A DNA stretch of 64,000 nucleotides, taken from Podocnemis expansa (Eukaryota; Chordata; Testudines; Podocnemididae). The notes under the pieces are model-generated. The model ran no database searches and was not told the origin of the DNA. It saw only the letters and a program-made list of their open reading frames with translations. This document shows, piece by piece, positions 15,232 to 28,354 of the stretch (positions are counted from its first letter, which is position 1; every line of letters starts with the position of its first letter). The translations under genes and the position numbers were made by a program. The DNA is taken from NCBI GenBank assembly GCA_007922195.1, contig ML682121.1, positions 1,578,017 to 1,642,016 on the forward strand, read 5' to 3'.

Positions 15232-15788
15232 GTGGGTCCGGGGCTGCGGGACACGCGTGGGGCGGACACGATCCCGCAGGGGGCTGGGGGGCGATTTGCT
15301 GGGGGTTGAGCTGGTGAGGGGCAGGGCTGGGGATGCTTCACTGCAGGGGCAACATTTGATCTGACACCTTGGAAGTGGGGCAAGTTGGGGGGCAGTGTCT
15401 GGAGCAGGGATTTCCCTAATACCCCCCCTGAATTTCCCAGCACCCCACCAGTTGTCAGCTAGCAACAGTGTTTGACCAATTTAGTGAGCCCCCCAATATC
15501 CCCCACCCCAGTTTCAAGTGCTGGGGAGAATAGGGGGCTGGAGTTGGCTGCTGGGGAAGTGGGGGGCACGGGGGGTGTTTGGAGCTGCCTGTCAGCCTGG
15601 GGCTCTGGGGTTTCGCTGGGAAACCTGCGCCCCTTTCACCAGCCCCCTTGGATCTTCCTGGCGGAGGTCGAACCAGAGCTGGGCATAGCATCTAAGCGGC
15701 TCCTGGGCATCAGTGGGGCGGGGCTGAAATGTGGCAGCTGAAAAGCCGGTTGGGGCATTTGGTGATCCTCCGCCCCTTCTTATTCCAG

Positions 15789-15852
15789 GAGGTACCAGAA
15801 GAGCATCCGGGCCCTCTGAGAAAAGAGAAGGCACCAAAGCCAGGAGCTGCTG
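15789..15852 (+). pseudogene. Locus C second exon, TRIM-type leader relic
   Basis: Acceptor ttattccag and donor gctg|gtaggt are intact. It matches D exon 2 (PLRK motif, CAGGAGCTGCTG end) but is 64 bp instead of 87, so the frame giving PLRKEK cannot continue in phase 0 into KRAB. The KRAB-compatible frame has a TGA inside. It may be 5' untranslated in C. Confidence 0.55.
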
Positions 15853-17033
<1,181 letters not shown>

Positions 17034-17276
17034 TGATACACAATTGACTCTGCCCCACGTCAGGATCACCCATGATGCCAGTGACACACATGGTAGTGCT
17101 CTGCCCTCCCCATTACACAACCGTCTGGGAACAGAGCACAGGAGATGCTCAGCGCAGAGTCGAACAACTTCTCTTTGCTAAGGTAAAACTTGGGTTTAGC
17201 GTTAGTGTAATGAAAAGAGGCCCCTGGCACATAGCAAGCACACAAGATTAAAGCCTATCCCAACCAGACTCATAGG

Positions 17277-17800
17277 CTAGGTCCACACGTACAGGCTTAA
17301 TTCGATTTAAGTTAAATCAAAATAAGTTAATTCGAAATAAACTCATTGAATCGATTTAACTTAAATCAAAATAACCAAAAACACCAAATTGAAATAGCAA
17401 GTCCGGACACAGGGCTTGCTATTTCGATTCAGGAGGGGGGCAGCATGAGAGATGTGGCAACATGGCCCCCTCACTGGACCATGCCCCCACCCAATATACA
17501 GAAAAAGGAAGACACCTTGGGAAGGAGAAGGGCAAAAGTGTTAAGTTGAAATAACGGTGATTTCGAAATAACACATTGAAATGGCGTTATTTTGAAACAA
17601 CCATTTTGATTTAATGGCTATTTTGATTGCCTAGTAGGTTTTACTGTTTTGAAATAAGGTTTATTGTTTCGAAATGACGGGGCTTGTCATTTCAAAATAA
17701 CCAAATGTCGTCCGGACATGATTTTTTTAAAATCAAAACAACAGTGGTTGTTTCAATTTAAAAGCAACGCGTGGAAATAGCCATAGACCCAAAGGCAGGA
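17277..17800. mobile_element. MITE rich in internal palindromes
   Basis: It starts 'taggtccacacgtacagg' and contains many gatttaagttaaatc and ttcgaaat type palindromes. The right end 'acgcgtgg..' is an imperfect inverse of the left end. It lies in the intron between KRAB-A and KRAB-B of locus C. Confidence 0.5.
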
Positions 17801-17802
17801 AT

Positions 17803-18300
17803 CAGCAACCTGAAAGATAAAGAGAGTGATATTTTAAAATTCCTTCAATAACCAAGATTTTTTGAGAGCCACCATGGGTGTAGTATGTGGCTCTTGCCTG
17901 GCCTGGCAGAAGCCTCACTCTGCCACCTTTTGCTTGGCCGAGCCTAGGGCCAACACCTGACCCAAAAAGCCGCTGGGCCTCAGGGCCTGCCCACCTGCTG
18001 CTAGCCGTGTCTACTCCTTGCCCAGAGGGGCCTGGCCGCCCTGCTTACCCCACGCAGCCACACCTGCCTCCATAGACCTCTGCACATTTCCTGAGCTGGA
18101 GAGGGAGGGTTTTAAATTTCCTTCCTCTTCTCCTTGCCTGGCTCCGTACAGGGCCAGCAGCTCCTCTCACTTCTCCCAAGCAGAGCTCAGCGCGGGCAGG
18201 CTGTGGTCAGCATGGAGCCGCAAGGAGGCACAGCCAAGAACTGCGTGTGTGTCCGGAGCCTTAGGTTGCTAGCCCCATCCTTAGCTCATGGAGTAGCACT
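17803..18300 (+). mobile_element. hAT-like repeat fragment, inverted copy of 7600-7968
   Basis: 'atcagcaacctgaaag', 'ttaaaattccttcaataaccaag' and 'gtatgtggctctt' match the other copy in the opposite orientation. Its right end is unclear. Confidence 0.4.
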
Positions 18301-18521
18301 ATGTGTTTTAGGATCCACTTAGTTGATGATCGTCAAGCCGTATGTTTGCCCTGCAGCGATGGGGTTCACTAAATCCCTCTGTCAACAGAACGTCCTACGT
18401 ATAGGAGTGTTCACATGGCACGCCTCCACATCTTGCTCCTTTTGAATGGGCTGTGGTTGAACTAATAGAAGTTTTGTGACAAATCTCCCATGAATCCCTG
18501 TGACTTTCTTTCCCTGTGCAG

Positions 18522-18635
18522 AGTTTCCTGCTTTCACACCTGATGTGCCCACCCCTTTGGAAGAAGATAAAGAGTCGTGTGTCTCCCATCTGCGTGATCC
18601 AGAGGAAAGAGAGGTTCTGAAAGGTGACTGCACAG
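18522..18635 (+). CDS. Locus C KRAB-B exon
   Basis: 114 bp between acceptor ccctgtgcag and donor cacag|gtgatg, phase 1 to 1. It encodes EFPAFTPDVPTPLEE... ending EEREVLKGDCTG, a KRAB-B-like extension. The 127+114+1103 bp of KRAB-A, KRAB-B and finger exons sum to 448 whole codons. Confidence 0.8.
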
Positions 18636-18814
18636 GTGATGAATCATTAATTGAATTCAAACTTTGATTGACAAAGTTACAACAACAAAAATTGCTAAGT
18701 ATATCCAAAGCAGGAAGCTTGCTAAACAAACAATGGGGGCACTGGAAGAACGAAGTACAAGTTGAGGATGATACACCCACTGTGAAGAACAGGGCTGGCT
18801 CAAAGGGTTGTGGC

Positions 18815-19172
18815 CAGGGGTTCAAGTATAATTTAGGGGGCCCCGGAACACTCTAGCGCTGGTGGGCCCCTTTCCCGCACCAGTGAGCCCCCCAGCAACG
18901 CCCCGGCCCCCATCCCCTCCCCTGCCTGCTGGAACGTGGTGGAACGCCAGTCTGGGGCCTGCTATTTTTAGTGGCCCAGCGTTCAGGCCCCTAAAAATCA
19001 AACATGGAACCGGAATGCTGCATTCTGGGGCCTGCTATTTTTAAAGGATGGGCCCTGGAACGCAGCGTTCTGGCTCCACATTCTATTTTTAGGGGCCCCG
19101 AAATGCTGAGCCCCTGAAAATAGTGGGCCCCAGAATGGTGTTCTGGGCTGTTCCAGCTTACTTGAACCCCTG
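18815..19172. mobile_element. hAT-type MITE, 358 bp, in locus C intron
   Basis: Inverted ends CAGGGGTTCAAGTA / TACTTGAACCCCTG-like; flanks gttgtggc (18807-18814) and gttctggc (19173-19180), 7 of 8 identical. The inside repeats 'ggcccctaaaaat' and 'ggggcctgctattttta' motifs. Confidence 0.75.
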
Positions 19173-19486
19173 GTTCTGGCGCCTCGAGCCTGGAGCGTGC
19201 TTGCGGGGGCAAGAGGGACAGGGTCAGGCAGGTGCCCATAAGCTTCGGGGCCCCAAGCCATTGCCACACTGTCTCACCCCTTACCAATATAACTCTAATT
19301 GTTCCAAGTCTACCATTTTGAAGCCACAAAGGTATATGCCAAATTTAAAGCACGTGAGCAGTCTTCCTGAATCACTAAGGATTAGAGATTACCAGAACAT
19401 AAGAAGCTTTGGGCGTTCTCTCTTCCACCACAGCCAATTCCCAACAAAGTTTGGTCTCCCCTTTCCATTTCTTTGTCTCTCAACAG

Positions 19487-20589
19487 GTGATGGGATGCAG
19501 AGTGAGAATGGGGAGCAGAAAATGCAGCAGGGAGATGCTGAACAAGTGGAACAAGAGAGGGCATTATTGGAAATCAATAAAGAGGCTGCGTCCAGGCGTC
19601 ATGAGCCAGAAAAAGGGAGGGAGAGTAAGTGCAGGCGAGAGAAGAGGCAGGGAAACAAGCCGAAGGAGAAAACGAATAAATCCATTAATAGTCTGAGATC
19701 TCACAAGTCCACCAAGGAAACCGCAGCCCAGCAAAAGATCCACGCGAAAGAGAGAAACGTTTGCTCTGAGTGCGGGAAATCTTTCCGTTACCGCTCAATC
19801 CTAATTACACACCAGAGGATCCACACCCGTGAAAGACCTTATGAATGCAATGAGTGCGGGAAAAGCTTCATTCGCCGATCAGTCCTTGTTACGCACCTGA
19901 GACTCCACACGGGAGAGAGACCTTATGAATGCTGTGAATGTGGGAAAAGATTTATCGCGAGCTCGGGTCTTGCTAGACATCAAAGAACCCACACAGGTGA
20001 AAGACCCTACGAATGCAGTGAGTGTGGGAAAAGCTTCACGCAGCGAGCACACCTTATTCATCATTGGGCGATCCATACAGGAGAGAGACCCCACGAATGC
20101 TATGAGTGTGGGAAAAACTTCACGTATTACGCACATCTTAGACAACATCAGAAAATCCACACAAGGGCGCGCTCCTATGGATGCGCCGAGTGTGGAGAAA
20201 GCTTCACTCGGTGCGCACAGCTTGTTAGTCATCAAAGGACTCATATAAGACAGATACTGTATGAATGCCCTGAGTGTGGGAAAAACTTCACTCATAACAA
20301 AGACCTTGCTAGACATCAGAAATTCCACACAGGAGAGAGACCCTACGAGTGCAGCGAGTGCGGGAAAAGCTTCATTCACCAGTCACGTCTCATTACACAT
20401 CACAGAATCCACACGGGAGAGAGGCCCTACGAATGCGGTGAGTGTGGGAAAAAATTCATCGATCGCTCGTCACTTAACAAACATCAGAAATTCCACATGG
20501 AAGAGAGACCGTATGGATGCGATCAGTGTGGGAAAAACTTCAGTCAGAGATCAGACCTTATTAGGCATCAGAGGATCCACACCTCATAG
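19487..20589 (+). CDS. Locus C zinc-finger exon, 10 fingers
   Basis: Acceptor gtctctcaacag, phase 1 entry. An acidic and basic spacer of about 95 residues ([11 protein letters not shown]... to ..AKERNV) is followed by 10 C2H2 fingers and HTS, stop. Finger 4 carries the HW helix ([10 protein letters not shown]), and the linker before finger 6 is TRARSYG instead of TGERPY. Contact residues are varied (for example [21 protein letters not shown]), more than in B or D, so this array could specify a complex site. The neighbouring KRAB exons make it a candidate transcriptional repressor acting in the nucleus. Fingers 1-6 align one to one with E and F; the later fingers do not. The array is intact with no internal stop. 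Confidence 0.9.
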
Positions 20590-20690
20590 AAACACTGAAT
20601 TCTCTGAGTGTTGCAAAAGTTTTGCTCAGAACTCAGTGCCTATTTATATCATCAGACAATTTGCAAGAGAAATAAACACCATAAAGTCCT
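20590..20690 (+). pseudogene. Fossil terminal finger and candidate poly(A) signal, locus C
   Basis: After the stop, in a shifted frame, the DNA reads FSECCKSFAQNSVPIY..., a decayed finger. AATAAA at 20671-20676 lies inside it. Another AATAAA is at 21011-21016. Confidence 0.6.
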
Positions 20691-21790
20691 TACCTCTGGC
20701 TGACAATTTTGTTTTTCTTTTAAAAAAATGATTTTGCTAATTCCTGCTTAAAGCCTCTTTGAACTGTTTGAATTATGTCATGTCTCTTTGCTCCCCCAGG
20801 TAGGTTGCCTACTTTTCTCCAAGCTCACTATTTCTGAGTGAATCCTCTGCTCTTTTTAATCAACTCTTTTATTCTAGGAGTCATGGGAATGTGTGTCCCT
20901 CCTAGGAGGCATGTCTGCGAACTCCAGGTGGAGTAAACCGTGTCACTCAGGGATTTTAAAACACCAATCAGTGGTAACTTTACTGTGTTTTGCTTTAGAC
21001 ACAGTTAGTAATAAATTAATGGGGACACTGGTTTTTTTGTTTGATAAATAATTGGCACAAATAAGTACTATCCCCAAGAATTACTGTTCTGTTACATTTT
21101 AAGAACACGCACCTATCCCCAAGTGTGCAACAGATTTTGAGAAATTAACTTTCAGGCCTTCAGGAGCCCTCCTTGTGTTCAGCAGCTGGAGCATTTAGGT
21201 TTTAGCTTTTCTTTGGACAAAAATCTGTCAGATTGCTTTAAAATTATTTTTAAAAAATAATTCTAACTTGAACAGAGCACCTAACTTATTACTGAGACTC
21301 TCCTTATGGGTTACCAATTTCTTTAATTTAACAAATTTTTGACTTATTAAAGCATTTTCAATTCTAACTGTAAAGTGTGTAGATTAGAGGCACTTAAAAC
21401 CAAACGTGGTTGTTTAAACTTGAAGACATATTATTTTAATTTTAATTAGGAAAACTGCCAACATTCAGCTGCCTGGCCTGACCTTTATGGTCTAAGGTTA
21501 TTTTTCTGCTCTTTGATGTTTGTTTCACAGTTAGCCATGGCTGAACACACACCATGGCTGACAGCAGTTCTGTTACATTTTGGGGTGCACACAAGAGTTA
21601 CCTCAGCTAGCTTTATGGAAGTCAAATGACCTGGCCTTCATATCCCCTAAAATTTGCCATGGAGTTAGTGAGCTTGGTGTGAAACCGCAACTATTCTGTG
21701 ATTAAGACATAGCCCTTGTACAGTAATGGCAGTTGCCTGGAAGTTTGCTCATCAGCTCACCTAACTCCCATCACTTTCCATTGTCCAAAG
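20691..21790 (+). other. Duplicated 3' flank of locus C
   Basis: Matches the flanks of A, D, E and F in order, including 'ctctttgaactgtttgaatta', 'gttagccatggctgaacac' and 'agcttggtgtg'. No gene in it. Confidence 0.5.
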
Positions 21791-22484
21791 TAACCTCACT
21801 TCCACTGTTGTGTGATGAAGAGGAGATATTCCTAGGATTTCCTCTTGAGTGCTGTGCACGTGCCTCAGTTTCCCCACAGATGTTACTCCTGCGTGCAGGG
21901 TCCAAGAGTGGGGCTTTGGGGTGCCCCAAGTGGTCACTGCTGTCACTTCTACTTGAGCCGTTACCAGTCACTGCGGTCCTGAGAACTAAGCAACCCTTCT
22001 GATTCCCACGCTGGCTTTGGGTTGCTTCTGACTGCAGGGCAGGGAGCATCATCCCTTTGGGGGTGTGGAAAAGCTCCCCAGAGTCCCATCCAGGGAGACC
22101 CACAGAGAGAGTTCAAACAGAACAGGGCGGGGGACCCCTCGGAGGTCAGATTCAGGAGGTGGCTGCGCTGGTGTGTGGCGATCCGGGGAGGGGACAGACT
22201 CTGAAGCGCTGGAGTCCAGACTGGCTGGGCCTGAGTGGTTCCAAAGCGCTTTCCCCGGGGGACTCTGTCACGTGTTCCTCCCACAACAAAGCAAATTCCT
22301 TCATTCGCATTTGTTTTCACGTTGCTGTGGGTTGTGATGAAGATCGGTTTGGTTTTGTACTGTTTGTATGCAAGAGAACAATAGACTTGCTCAGAGCTCT
22401 AGTATGAAACTGGAGATGCCTGTTGGGAATCCCTGGGTTAAGATTAAAGGCGAGAGCCCCAGGCGTGATTTCCAACCCCCTGCT
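21791..22484. other. Unassigned, GC-moderate
   Basis: Open frames on both strands overlap without a recognisable motif. It may be the remains of a long terminal repeat but I cannot show the ends. Confidence 0.25.
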
Positions 22485-22960
22485 TAGAGCAGGACCAACC
22501 CCAACTATATCCCAGCCAAGACTTTGTCAAGCCGGACCTTAAAGCTGCTAATGATAGAGATGCCACCACCTGCGTAGGTAACCCATTCCTGTGCTTTACC
22601 ACCCTCCTGGAAAAAAGTTTTTCGTGATATCCAGCCTGGGCCTCCCCCACTGCAACTTGAGACCTCTGTCATCTGTCCCTACTGAGAACAGCCTATTTCC
22701 ATCATCCCTTGATCCCGCCTTCAGGTAGGGGCATGAAAAGACCACTGTTAAGTCCCCCCCTTAGTCTTCTCTTCCGAAGATTAACGAAGCCTAGTCCTTC
22801 AGCCCCCTAATCATTTTTGTTGCCCTCTGTTGGAGTCTCTGATTTGTCCAGGTTCTTCCTTGTAGTGGGGGCTCCAAAACTGGACACATTGCTCCAGATG
22901 TGGCCTCACCAATGTCGAAGAAAAACCCGAGTCCTGTTAATGGAATTGCTGATGTGTTGT
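22485..22960 (-). mobile_element. CR1 LINE 3' fragment
   Basis: Minus-strand CR1 tail: 'agactttgtcaagcc', 'taacccattcctgtgctttaccaccctcc', 'aaactggacacattgctccagatgtggcctc'. Confidence 0.7.
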
Positions 22961-24369
22961 AGTGTTGCCTAGGGAAGGGTCTCTCTGAATGGTCCAAGTG
23001 GGGAATGAAGGACAACCTGTGTCCACTTCATTAGCTTCAGACACGCTTCAGGCAGGAGAGAAAGTAGGAGGAATTCTTGCCGTTCAGCCGTGGAAATGGA
23101 CCACATTGCACCATAGTGAATGTCCTGGGGAAATCTGGATTTTACATATGGGTGGGAATGTTCCTATCCACTCCACTTCTGCCACCAAGCTCGTTAAGCT
23201 GCCTATTCCCTGACAGCAGGAGACGGTAGCACATCTCACTCACCCATGCAGGCCTGATCGTATCACAGGGAACAAAGCACCCCTCTCCCCCACACCTCTG
23301 GTGTGCAGAACCTAGCCCGGCTCCAAAGTGTCCCCTATGAAACAACAAACTCCAAGAAAGCGCAATTGGCCCTCAGAGACAGATCCAGGCTGCCATGGAG
23401 TCCCTGGGCCATGGGATGCTCTGGGAAGAAGAGGTCTCTGGGTTTCATTCACAGTTGATTCAACCAAGATAGGGATGTAACTCAAAGATATAGTGCCTGC
23501 TTTGCACGTTTGAGTCCCTGGGGTCAAACTGCAGCTTCTTTTGCCCTCGATGCTCATGAACAGGGGAGAAGTGGTAGGGGAATCCGAAATGGGTGGCAAC
23601 CTGGGGAGCAGTGAGTGTGAGATGGTTGAGTTCAGGATCCTGAACTTAGCTCTGTGATTTGAAGCCTGGGCATACCCTGTGCAAGAGGTAAACTGAGGTA
23701 ACATGATCAAAATAACCCGCCATGACCTTAGATCCTTGTTGAAATGAAGGTGCCAGGCCAGGCTTTATTGCAATGTAGCATAATGGTAAGCAGTCTACGC
23801 AACAGATGTAGGGGTAGCATTTATGCTTTCGATGCAACAGAACAGCTCCACTGATGGATGGACTGTCTGTCATCCGCTTCAGCTGCACAAAATCTGGGCT
23901 CTCAGGCTCCTACGTTTATACCTTGCTCTGCCCTCTTTGGGGTCCAAATTTACCTTGTTTGGTCCACGTACCCCTTTTTCAATGCCACCCATTACTCTGA
24001 TAGGTCCACGCACCACTGGACATCTGCGTCTATCGAGGTGTCACAGTTTGACCGAAACATCCGTTCTTATCTCCGTGACCGTTTCTGCTGGTCTTTTTTT
24101 TTTTTTTTTAATAACCTTTTACTTTCTCCTCCGTTCCCCTACTTTTTGTCTTTTGTGAGGAGGATGTTTACCCATCATTCTGGAAAAGTACGGCGTGTAT
24201 ACAGAAGGTGACAGAGTGGGCAAAACACTGTTAATGCGACCATCTTTAGGGTTGCCATCCATACACTTAATGGTCCTTCTGTTGCTCAGTCTGAACGGTC
24301 CCTCGTACAACTGATGGACACTCGTGTTAGCCAATTATTCATAGGCTCACATAGTGGGCCTGGGAATGT
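22961..24369. other. Unassigned
   Basis: No gene. A poly-T run at about 24096-24110. Part of 23640-24350 may be an old retroviral long terminal repeat, but no ends or primer site could be shown. Confidence 0.25.
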
Positions 24370-24710
24370 TAGACCCAAGACATTTGATACTTTGTGGGGT
24401 TTATATGTTGAGAGCACCTAAAACCAAGATTGGCTGAACAGGCAGAATGGCCTACAGCAGTACTGTTACACATTGGGATAATGCAGGGGTAAGCTCACCT
24501 AGCTCTGTCAACTTAAAATTACCTGGCGCTCAACTCCCCTAGAATTTTTTCATGGCGTTAGCAAGCTTGATGTGTAGCCCGAGCTATTCCTGGAGTAAAG
24601 ACGTAGCCCAAGTACAGTAGCTGGGTTGTCTAGCTCATTTATTCATAAGCTCTCCTAAGCTCTGTCATATTTCCCTGTCTAAAGAAGTGTAGACCAGGGC
24701 TAATTATGGC
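24370..24710 (+). repeat. Orphan copy of the zinc-finger gene 3' flank
   Basis: 'gagcacctaaaacca', 'ttggctgaacaggcagaatggc', 'agcaagcttgatgtgtag' and 'aagtacagtag' match 21390-21750 behind locus C, but no finger exon stands before it. Confidence 0.5.
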
Positions 24711-24819
24711 AGTACAAACCAGTCCTGGCCTCATAGTAGCCTGTCATTCACCCTCTCTCCTTCTCCCAAACCATTTGGAGGTTTTAAGATCAGAAGGGAC
24801 CAATTTGATCATCTAGGAC

Positions 24820-25010
24820 GGTGCTTTCAAATCACGGGTCAGGACCCACTACTTGGTCTCGGATGCACAGGTTCTGGGTCACAGTGCCCCCTGCTGGTAC
24901 CACTGGAATACATTGCTCAAAGATGTAATTGTTGGGTCTTAGACACAAATGATTTTTGTCAACTGGGTCCCGAGCAAAAAAGTTTGAAAACCACCGAGCT
25001 AGTTTGACTT
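24820..25010. mobile_element. hAT-type MITE inside a CR1 3' remnant
   Basis: Ends 'cggtgctttcaaatcacggg' and 'agtttgaaaaccaccg' are inverted copies. The surrounding 'ggaccaatttgatcatctag' and 'gacttgctgcacaatgcagg' read as one minus-strand CR1 end. Confidence 0.55.
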
Positions 25011-25264
25011 GCTGCACAATGCAGGCTGCAGAATAACATGGACCCATCTTGACTATTTTAAGTTGCCTCATGGAACAAGAACAGTTTGGGTGGTTAGTCT
25101 GTAATTCTAGAAGTCTTTACCGGTAACCTCCACATCTGTAATGACACTGAAGAAGGGGAGTAAGACTTCATGACAGATCTTCGTGGTAGTGCCAAATACA
25201 GGAGGTCTGCAGGGACAACAGCTGCTTTAACCACCAGAATTTTTCACAGCACCTGTCTTAATTT

Positions 25265-26068
25265 TGGGCATTAGAGCCTTGTGCGGATACAAATATGTGG
25301 ATCCATATCCGATCTGCATCTGCAAGAAATGGTCCGCCGATATCCTTGTGGTATCGGTGGATGCAGATATTCTGCGGATATCTGTGCATATCCTCATATT
25401 TGCAGGGCTCTAGCTCTGTGAAGATAAAAACGTGGACCTTTAGCCGATCTGCATCTGCAAGAAATGGTCCGAGGATATCTGTGTGGTATCGGCGGATGCA
25501 GATATAATGCAGATATCCATGGATACCTGAATATTTGCAGGGCTCTACCTCTGTGAAGATAAAAACATATGGACCTGTACCTGATCTTCATCCGCAAGAA
25601 ATGGCCTGTCGATATCTGTGTGGTATCGGTGGACGCAGTTATCCGCGGATATCTGCATATTTGCAGGGCTCTAGCTCTGTGAAGATAAAAACATGTGGAC
25701 CTGTACCTGATCTGCGTTGCAGTATCCGTGTGGTATTGGCGGATACGGATGTAATGCAGTTATCTGTGGCTATCTGCATATTTGCAGGGCTCTAGCTCTG
25801 TGAAGATAAAAACACGTGGACCCGTACCCGATCTGCATCGCAAGAAATGGTCCGCCGATATCCGTGTTGCATCCGCGGATACGGATATAATGCAGTTATC
25901 TGTGGCTATCTGCATATTTGCAGGGCTCTAGCTCTGTGAAGATAAAAACACGTGGACCCGTACCCGATCTGCATCGCAAGAAATGGTCCGCCGATATCCG
26001 TGTTGCATCCGCGGATACGGATATAACACGGTTATCCGCGGCTATCTGCACATTTGCAGGGCTCTACT
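25265..26068. repeat. Tandem array, unit about 121-136 bp
   Basis: Units begin 'tttgcagggctcta' at 25399, 25534, 25660, 25781, 25917 and 26053, giving lengths 135, 126, 121, 136 and 136. Each unit contains gaagataaaaac, catctgcaagaaatgg and several gatatccg / cggatatc palindromes. The last two full units are almost identical. The left edge 'ttagagccttgtgcggatac' is the inverse of the unit border. Confidence 0.9.
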
Positions 26069-26098
26069 GGGCGTTCCTTCCGGCCAGGGCTTTTCGGT

Positions 26099-26240
26099 CC
26101 ACTTTCCAAAGGGGCAGCCGGGTTAGTCTAGTTCAGTAGAGCAAACAAGGAGCATGTAAAGACTAACAAATATATTTATGGCGTGAGATTTCCTGGCAAA
26201 AACTCCCGCTTGGTCAAGACTGTATCTTTAAGGAGCAAGA
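26099..26240 (+). mobile_element. Penelope-like fragment
   Basis: Starts 'ccaaaggggcagccgggtt' and continues 'agtctagttcagtagagcaaac' with a decayed palindrome. Confidence 0.55.
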
Positions 26241-26389
26241 CTGGCCTGCTGGCTGCTTTATAGAGCCAACCCCAAGCACAGCTGCAGATGTTGGGAGGCT
26301 CACCCGGGGTGCTCTTCCAAATCTGCACTGGCAATCAGCGCCCAGGGGAATTTAATTTCCTCCAGGGTTTGATTGGACTTGTTTGCTGG

Positions 26390-26506
26390 GCTCAGTGGCA
26401 GAAAAACCTTTGCAGGGGCCCATCGCAGACTGAGCCAATCCCGGGTCGGAGCCGCCTCTTCCTCTCCACCCAGGAGCCCTTTGTGTTTGCGGAGCCGAGC
26501 CGAGCC
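26390..26506 (+). promoter_or_regulatory. GC-rich promoter region of locus D
   Basis: CpG-rich sequence before the candidate start codon. It corresponds in position to the GC-rich blocks at loci C and E. No TATA box seen. Confidence 0.45.
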
Positions 26507-26575
26507 ATGGCCGGGGGACCCGGGAGCGCAGCGCAGAGGCTGCCCGGCTGGTGGGGCGGCCCCGATCCTGCCCCG
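26507..26575 (+). CDS. Locus D exon 1, candidate start of the composite gene
   Basis: ATG at 26507 in context gagccATGG. It encodes MAGGPGSAAQ... with 23 codons to a donor ccccg|gtgggt, phase 0. The same 'g|gtgggtcc' donor is conserved at C and E. It replaces the RING/B-box first exon of ordinary TRIM genes. The start is inferred from position and frame; the longer open frame around it comes from GC content. Confidence 0.5.
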
Positions 26576-27459
26576 GTGGGTCCCCAGGGCCGGAGGGGGG
26601 CAGCCTGGATGCAGCCTTGGGGTGATGGAGCCAGGCTGGGGGGGGACAGGGCAGGAGAGCTGGGGCTGGGAGGAATGGGGGGGCTGGGGTTAGGGGGGGT
26701 TTGGAGCTGGTCATTGGGGGGTCATGTTCACATTTGGCACCTCGAGAGCGGGGATTTGCCTAACACCCCCCCACACACTTGCTACACCCCCCTGAACTTC
26801 CCAACACACCCCCAAGTGGCAGCTAGCAACAATTTAGTGAGCACCCCCATCACCCCGAATTTCAAGTCCTGGGCAGAAGCGGCTTTTGGGGTAAGCAAAG
26901 CAGGTGCATGCCTCGGCCCCCAAGCAGAAAGGGGCCGCTTCGCCTCCCCCAAAAGCTGTGGCTGCCTCAGTCGGAGCCGGCTCCTGGAGCTGGCGCCAGC
27001 AGCTGGGAGCTGGATCGTGTGGGGGGGCAGGCAGGGGTCGGATCCACTGGGGAGTGGGCATGGGTCTATGGGGGCCCCTCGCAATGGGCCTTTGCCTAGG
27101 GCCCCCAATAGCCAAAGGTCACCCTGGTCCTGGGGAAGCTGCTGCGTGGGAGCGTGGGGATCTGGAGAAACTGGGGTGACGCCTGCCGTTGGCTGCTGGG
27201 GTGTCTGGGACGTTTTGGAGCTGGGAGTTGGGGTGCGCCCCTGTCCGGTCAGCCTGTGTTTTTTCTGGACTTCCCGTCTCAGCCTTTCACTCCCCCACAG
27301 CTTCTCTCTCAGAGGTTGGACAAGAGCTGGCATAAAACAAGGCTGAGTCTAAGGAGCTCTTCCTGGGCATCTGCAGAGGACGACAGCCCAGGCTGTGAAA
27401 TCTGGCAGCTGAGAGGCCGTTTGTAGCCGTTTGTAACCCCCCACCTCTGTTTCTTCCAG

Positions 27460-27546
27460 GAGCCACAGCAAAAATATCCAGCTCCTCTGAGAAAAGAGTC
27501 AAAAATAGCCAAAGCTGAGGAGCAGCGGCAAAACCAGGAGCTGCTG
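27460..27546 (+). CDS. Locus D exon 2, TRIM-type helical exon
   Basis: 87 bp, acceptor gtttcttccag, donor gctg|gtaggt, phase 0 to 0. Encodes EPQQKYPAPLRKESK... ending QRQNQELL. The PLRKE...QELL pattern and the size resemble the roughly 96-bp exon after the B-box in TRIM genes. Shorter, frame-shifted copies are at C (15789-15852) and E (55869-55926). Confidence 0.65.
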
Positions 27547-28049
27547 GTAGGTGCCCGGAGCCCGCTGCTCTCAGCTTGGCCTGGTAGGGGTCCGAGCCTG
27601 GAGTGACACGGGCAGTGCAAGGCCTGTCCTGCCAGTCCCAGGATCACGTCCGCACTGGGGCCCCTGGAGAGACAGGGTCAGAGACACGTGTGGGTTATAT
27701 GATGCCCATAGGGTGTGAAAGGCAGAAGCACAGGTGAGCATCGGTCTGTGTGTTAACCCAGAAACCATCTCCACGGGCTGTTTGGATGTTAGTGCCTAGG
27801 GCCCTTTCTATCCCTTAGGGGAGGTGGGAGGAAGGAGAAGAAACGTCGGCTGGGAGGCGAAGGGTTTGGCCCAGGCCAATTTGAGGTTTTGTGGAGAAGA
27901 GTCCCTTCTCTTAGCGACGTGCAGCTCCCCCTGCTCTGATTCATCCAGCCGTCTTGGCCTAAGAGAACTGGCCAATAACCACTGCAAGAGATCCCCTGTT
28001 CTGGTCAGTAACTCCCCCATCTGTCAGCAGTCAGGTTTATAATTTCCCC

Positions 28050-28318
28050 CTAGGCCTGGTCTACACTCACTGCCGAATTTGGCAGCAGTTGAAGTGAGAT
28101 ACGCAGGCTACGTAAAATATTATGTAAAATAACACATCTCCCTTCAACATCCTAATGCCTGCTTACCGCGGTGTCTCCGCCGTGCTGAGTCGAAGGAAAT
28201 GCCCTCCGTTCAATGCAGGACTATTCTTCATGGGGTGGATTTACCAGCTTCACTTCTTGATCAACTCAATTGCTTGGGAAAGATTGAACTGATGGCAGCA
28301 AATCAGTATAGACTTAGC
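28050..28318. mobile_element. MITE-like insert in locus D intron
   Basis: Starts 'gcctggtctacactcac'. The matching C intron reads straight through this point ('ttcccctcttactgatctg'). A partly inverted relative ('cagtgtagacctgg') is at 32190-32390. Confidence 0.4.
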
Positions 28319-28354
28319 CCAGTTACTGATCTGCCCCTCGCCCTGTGGTTGCAG

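Noticed and set aside
19123..19486. N-terminal extension of the locus C finger exon
   Set aside because: It runs through a hAT element and the splice acceptor; the exon begins at 19487.
19879..20379. Minus-strand frame opposite the locus C fingers
   Set aside because: Antisense shadow of the finger repeats with no motif of its own.
23640..24350. Retroviral long terminal repeat
   Set aside because: No inverted ends, primer-binding site or duplicated target could be identified, so no call was made.
25265..26068. CRISPR-like array or satellite centromere
   Set aside because: Vertebrate sequence, unit about 136 bp without spacers, and only about six units; better explained as a local minisatellite.
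26288..27346. 352-codon frame at locus D promoter
   Set aside because: GC-driven open frame; only 26507-26575 has support from splice sites, phase and paralogues.
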